Part shown: in pieces, positions 60,964-64,000 of the stretch | Layout: every line of letters begins with the position of its first letter | Numbering within the stretch: position 1 is the first letter of the stretch | Assembly (NCBI RefSeq): GCF_019904175.1 | Contig: NZ_CP061913.1 | Location: 3,968,001 to 4,032,000 of the forward strand | DNA from: Dactylosporangium vinaceum | Lineage (GTDB): Bacteria > Actinomycetota > Actinomycetes > Mycobacteriales > Micromonosporaceae | Length of the DNA stretch: 64,000 nt | Reading direction: 5' to 3' | Notes under the pieces: generated by a model | Told to the model about the DNA's origin: nothing | Seen by the model: only the letters and a program-made list of their open reading frames with translations | The model's database searches: none | Position numbers and translations under genes: made by a program

Positions 60964-61620
60964 CTAGAGAATCTGTGTCAGCAGGAGCAGTTCCTCGTCG
61001 GTCAGGCCGTGGGCGCGGGCGTAGCCGGCCACGGAGCCGTGCCGCTCGTCGATGCGCCGGAGGATCCGCTCCAGAGCGGCCGGCGGGCTCAGCCGGACCA
61101 GCGTCGCGATGTTCGCGCCCGGGGGCCAGCGGGCGAGGATGGCCTCCACGTGGGCCGAGGGCAGGTGTTGCTCGGACGCGGCGTAGTCGGCCACGACCGC
61201 GGCCCGGTCGACGCCGGCCAGGGCTAGGGCAAGGGCCACCACGAGGCCGGTGCGGTCCTTGCCGGAGGTGCAGTGTACGAGCACCGGCGTCGGGCCCGAG
61301 GCGGCCAGCAGTCGCAGCACGGCGGCGAGGGCGTGGCCGCGCTCCTCCACGATGTGATCGTAGAAGGCGTCCAGGCTCGTGTCCGCGGCCAGGAACACCG
61401 CGGGCGGTTGGGCCAGCACCGGAGCGTGCACCACCGTGGCCTCGACGCCGCGCAGGTCGCTGGGGGAGTCGGCGCGTTCGGCCGGGTCGCGCAGGTCGAC
61501 GATCAGGCCGATGCGCAGCGCCGCCAGGTCGCGGCGGTCGGCGTCGTCGAGCTGGTGCAGGGAGCCGGAGCGGTAGAGCTTGCCGGGCCGGGGGCCCGCC
61601 GGGCGCAACGGAATCAGCAT
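60964..61620 (-). CDS. protein-tyrosine phosphatase-like protein (DUF442/Y_phosphatase3 type)
   Basis: A 218-residue phosphatase. The N-terminus LRPAGPRPGKLYRSGSLHQLDDADRRDLAALRIGLIVDLRDPAER and the catalytic loop VLVHCTSGKDRTG (C-x5-R) are typical of bacterial tyrosine/phosphoinositide phosphatases. It is divergent from the O-acetylhomoserine sulfhydrylase gene with only 47 bases between, and these hold a sulfur-locus palindrome, so both may be under one control. Confidence 0.87.
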   Translation of the reverse strand: MLIPLRPAGPRPGKLYRSGSLHQLDDADRRDLAALRIGLIVDLRDPAERADSPSDLRGVEATVVHAPVLAQPPAVFLAADTSLDAFYDHIVEERGHALAAVLRLLAASGPTPVLVHCTSGKDRTGLVVALALALAGVDRAAVVADYAASEQHLPSAHVEAILARWPPGANIATLVRLSPPAALERILRRIDERHGSVAGYARAHGLTDEELLLLTQIL

Positions 61621-61626
61621 CTCTAT

Positions 61627-61647
61627 ACCCTAGCTAACTGATAGGTT
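61627..61647. promoter_or_regulatory. sulfur-locus palindrome, sulfhydrylase promoter
   Basis: ACCCTAGC-N5-GATAGGTT: the right half is identical to the 58073 site and six of eight match on the left. TAATAT/TATTAA (61653-61661) follows and the sulfhydrylase ATG is at 61668, so this too may be a leaderless promoter. Confidence 0.6.
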
Positions 61648-61667
61648 TAGTGTAATATTAAGCGACG

Positions 61668-62969
61668 ATGGCGACGAATGACGAGTGGGGCTTCGACACC
61701 CTGCAGGTGCACGCCGGGGCCGCTCCCGATCCAGCGACCGGGGCGCGGGCGACCCCGATCTTCGCAACGACCAGCTTCGTGTTCGACGATGCCGCCCACG
61801 CGGCGGCGTCGTTCCGGCTCGACGACCTCGAGCAGCACGCCTACACCCGGCTGTCCAACCCCACCTCGGCCGTCGCCGAGCAGCGCATCGCCGCCCTGGA
61901 GCGTGGCTCGGCCGCCGTGACCGTGGCCAGCGGGCAGGCCGCGACCACCCTGGCCCTGCTCAACCTGCTGCGCAGCGGCGACCACGTCGTCGCCTCGGGC
62001 CAGGTCTACGGCGGCACGGTCCTGCTCCTGCGGGAGCGCTTCGCCGAGCTGGGCATCGAGACGACCCTGCTGCCGGACGTGAACGACACCGACGCCTGGC
62101 GCCGGGCAGTGCGGCCGAGCACGCGGGCCTTCTTCGCCGAGAGCATCGGCAACCCGACAGGCGTCGTGCTGGACATCGAGGCGGTCGCCCGGATCGCGCA
62201 CGAGCACGCCCGGGTGCCGCTGATCGTCGACAACACCCTGGCCACGCCGTACCTGCTGCGGCCGCTCGAGCACGGCGCCGACATCGTCGTGCACTCCACG
62301 ACGAAGTTCCTGGCCGGGCACGGCACCGCGATCGGCGGGGTCGTCGTCGACGGCGCCACGTTCGACTTCGGGGCCGAGCCCGAACGCTGGCCCGGCTTCC
62401 ACACCGCCGATCCCAGCCACGGCGACGTCGGCTACTGGGAGCGCTTCGCCGGCCTCGGCCTGGCCTACGCGCTGCGGCTGCGCACCACCGTGCTGCGCGG
62501 CTACGGCCCGGCGCCGTCGCCGTTCAACAGCTTCCTGCTCCTGCAGGGCCTGGAGACGCTGAGCCTGCGGGTCCGCCAGCACGTCGCCAACGCCGAGGCG
62601 GTCGCGGCCTACCTCGAGGACCGCCCAGAGGTGACCCGGGTGCACTACGCGGCGCTGCCGTCGAGCCCGTCGGCCACCCTCGCCAAGCGCTACCTGCCCC
62701 GTGGCGCCGGGGCGGTCGTCGCGTTCGAGCTGGCCGCGGGCCTGGACGGTGGCCGCCGGTTCGTCGAGGCGGTCCGGCTGTTCAGCCACCTGGCCAACAT
62801 CGGCGACGTGCGCAGCCTGATCATCCACCCCGCGTCCACGGTCAGCTCCGGCGCGGGCGAGCAGGCCGGGGTCGCCCCGGGCCTGGTCCGCCTGTCCGTC
62901 GGCATCGAGGATGCCCGCGACCTGCTGGCCGACCTGGACCGCGGATTCACAGCGCTCTCCACCTCCTGA
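61668..62969 (+). CDS. O-acetylhomoserine sulfhydrylase / cystathionine gamma-synthase family
   Basis: A 433-residue fold-type I PLP enzyme. FDTLQVHAGAAPDPATGARATPIFATTSFVFDD, YTRLSNPTSAVAEQRIAALE, PLIVDNTLATPYLLRPLEHGADIVVHSTTKFLAGHG (PLP Lys), and SLIIHPASTVSS match O-acetylhomoserine aminocarboxypropyltransferases, which make homocysteine from O-acetylhomoserine and sulfide. Eleven bases downstream starts a family 5 binding protein, so sulfide fixation and import of a sulfur source may be co-transcribed. Confidence 0.93.
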   Translation: MATNDEWGFDTLQVHAGAAPDPATGARATPIFATTSFVFDDAAHAAASFRLDDLEQHAYTRLSNPTSAVAEQRIAALERGSAAVTVASGQAATTLALLNLLRSGDHVVASGQVYGGTVLLLRERFAELGIETTLLPDVNDTDAWRRAVRPSTRAFFAESIGNPTGVVLDIEAVARIAHEHARVPLIVDNTLATPYLLRPLEHGADIVVHSTTKFLAGHGTAIGGVVVDGATFDFGAEPERWPGFHTADPSHGDVGYWERFAGLGLAYALRLRTTVLRGYGPAPSPFNSFLLLQGLETLSLRVRQHVANAEAVAAYLEDRPEVTRVHYAALPSSPSATLAKRYLPRGAGAVVAFELAAGLDGGRRFVEAVRLFSHLANIGDVRSLIIHPASTVSSGAGEQAGVAPGLVRLSVGIEDARDLLADLDRGFTALSTS

Positions 62970-62980
62970 AGGAATCCGAT

Positions 62981-64000
62981 ATGAGTGACAGCACCGACCC
63001 CACCTTGCAGGACCAGCGCGAGGTCAACGCCGCCTCCCGGCGCCGGCGGACCATCCTGATCGGCGCCGTGACGGCCGTCGTCGTGCTCGGCGCGGCCGGC
63101 CTGACCGCCTGGGCGGCCCGCGGCGGCGACAAGGACGGCGAGGCAGCGGCCACGACCGACACGACGCTCACCGTGGCGCTGCGGCTGTTCCCGGAGAACC
63201 TCGACATCCGCAGCACCGCCGGGGCCGCCCTCGACCAGACGCTCATCGACAACGTCTTCCAGCCCCTCGTCACCAGCGACCCGAAGGGGACGATCCAGCC
63301 CAGTGTCGCCAAGAGCTGGGCGGTGTCACCGGACGCGCTGACCTACACGTTCACGCTGTTGCCGGACCAGAGGTTCAGCAACGGCGACCCGCTCACGGCC
63401 AAGGACGTCGCCTGGTCAATCGGTGAGGTGACGGCCAAGCAGTACAAGGACTACCAGAAACTGGCGAGCGTCGAGTCGGTCACCGCACCCGACGACCAGA
63501 CCGTCGTCATCAAGGTCAAGCAGCCCGACCCGACCCTGCTGTACAACCTCTCCGGCCGGGTCGGCCTCGTGCTCGACCGGAAGGCCACCAACGACCCCAA
63601 GTCCACCGCGATCGGGTCCGGGCCGTTCACGGTCGCCTCGTTCAAGCCCGGCGCCACCCTGACCCTGGCCCGCGACCCCGGCTACCGGGGCGAGAAGGCC
63701 CAGGTCGGCTCGGTCGTGTTCAAGCTGTTCAGCGACACCAACGCGGTCGTCAACGCGGTCCAGGGCGGCACCGTCGACGTGGCCGGCATCGACCCGAACC
63801 TGGTCCCGCAGGTCCGGAGCAACGCGAAGTACGACCTGGTGACCGGATTCGCCTCGGACAAGTACGTGCTGGCCTTCAACAACGCGGCCAAGCCGTTCAC
63901 CGACATCCGGGTCCGCCAGGCGATCCGGACCGCGATCGACCACGACGCGCTCGTCAAGGCGGCCGGCGGCGGCAAGACGCTCTTCGGCCCGATCGTCGAC
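62981..64000 (+). CDS. ABC transporter substrate-binding protein, family 5 (peptide/nickel type), partial
   Basis: The first 340 residues of a family 5 binding protein; the rest lies beyond the window. A cytosolic Arg-rich start (SRRRRTILIGAVTAVVVLG) may be an uncleaved anchor or signal. Then TLTVALRLFPENLDIRSTAG, IQPSVAKSWAVSPDALTYTFTLLPDQRFSNGDPLTAKDVAWSI, and FTDIRVRQAIRTAIDHDALV, all usual for SBP_bac_5. GAAGGAA precedes ATG 62981. After a sulfhydrylase and with the sulfur palindrome upstream, it may import a sulfur-containing peptide or glutathione-like compound. Confidence 0.9.
   Translation, partial: MSDSTDPTLQDQREVNAASRRRRTILIGAVTAVVVLGAAGLTAWAARGGDKDGEAAATTDTTLTVALRLFPENLDIRSTAGAALDQTLIDNVFQPLVTSDPKGTIQPSVAKSWAVSPDALTYTFTLLPDQRFSNGDPLTAKDVAWSIGEVTAKQYKDYQKLASVESVTAPDDQTVVIKVKQPDPTLLYNLSGRVGLVLDRKATNDPKSTAIGSGPFTVASFKPGATLTLARDPGYRGEKAQVGSVVFKLFSDTNAVVNAVQGGTVDVAGIDPNLVPQVRSNAKYDLVTGFASDKYVLAFNNAAKPFTDIRVRQAIRTAIDHDALVKAAGGGKTLFGPIVD

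Overview
The window is about 64 kb of very GC-rich DNA from an actinomycete. Dense operons with 4-base ATGA overlaps, many GTG starts, type II polyketide genes, secreted CBM2 enzymes and Tat-dependent binding proteins all fit a filamentous actinobacterium. A Micromonosporaceae/Actinoplanes-like origin is my guess from gene style only. No tRNA, rRNA, CRISPR array or intact insertion sequence was seen.

Region A (1-11843) is the right part of an aromatic (type II) polyketide cluster. A KASIII on the minus strand is cut by the window edge. Opposite it runs one long operon: ACP, fused acetyl-CoA carboxylase AccD-AccA, biotin carrier AccB, biotin carboxylase AccC, acyltransferase, second ACP, small alpha/beta-barrel protein, aromatase/cyclase, metal-dependent cyclase, nitroreductase, KS-alpha, KS-beta and an FMN alpha-hydroxyacid oxidase. 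KASIII, two ACPs and a private AT suggest a non-acetate starter. The private ACCase suggests dedicated malonyl-CoA supply.

Region B (11844-13540) is decayed DNA with gene remnants, including a DUF892 ferritin-like gene broken by a stop and a frameshift. Region C (13542-20175) is miscellaneous: an SDR, two PAP2 phosphatases, a dienelactone-hydrolase-like protein, a methyltransferase, an ArsR/AHSA1 pair and a membrane protein.

Region D (20176-24283) holds two divergent secreted GH26 mannanases with shuffled binding modules and shared LacI-like operators. Region E (24544-35036) is the most novel part: a nine-gene, tightly overlapped exopolysaccharide operon. It combines a CE18/Agd3-type deacetylase, a PelF-type glycosyltransferase, a polytopic membrane protein, sugar-nucleotide enzymes and two GH114-like proteins. 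It resembles the bacterial Pel and fungal galactosaminogalactan systems, but PelA-type functions are split into separate proteins and no PelB, C, D or E is present.

Region F (35181-39311) has a SigE-type sigma factor with a membrane-anchored partner, and an orphan histidine kinase. Region G (39367-64000) is rich in sulfur-metabolism genes: a sulfonate/nitrate-type ABC transporter coupled to CopC-CopD, a cystathionine beta-synthase-like enzyme, an NtaA-type flavin monooxygenase, a 2-oxoglutarate oxygenase, an O-acetylhomoserine sulfhydrylase and a family 5 binding protein running off the edge. Several promoters there share an AACCTATC-N5-GATAGGTT element, and one is followed by a short leader peptide of the actinobacterial cysteine-leader type. 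Between them lie regulator/oxidoreductase pairs with visible palindromic operators, a frameshifted NmrA-like gene and a truncated AraC regulator.
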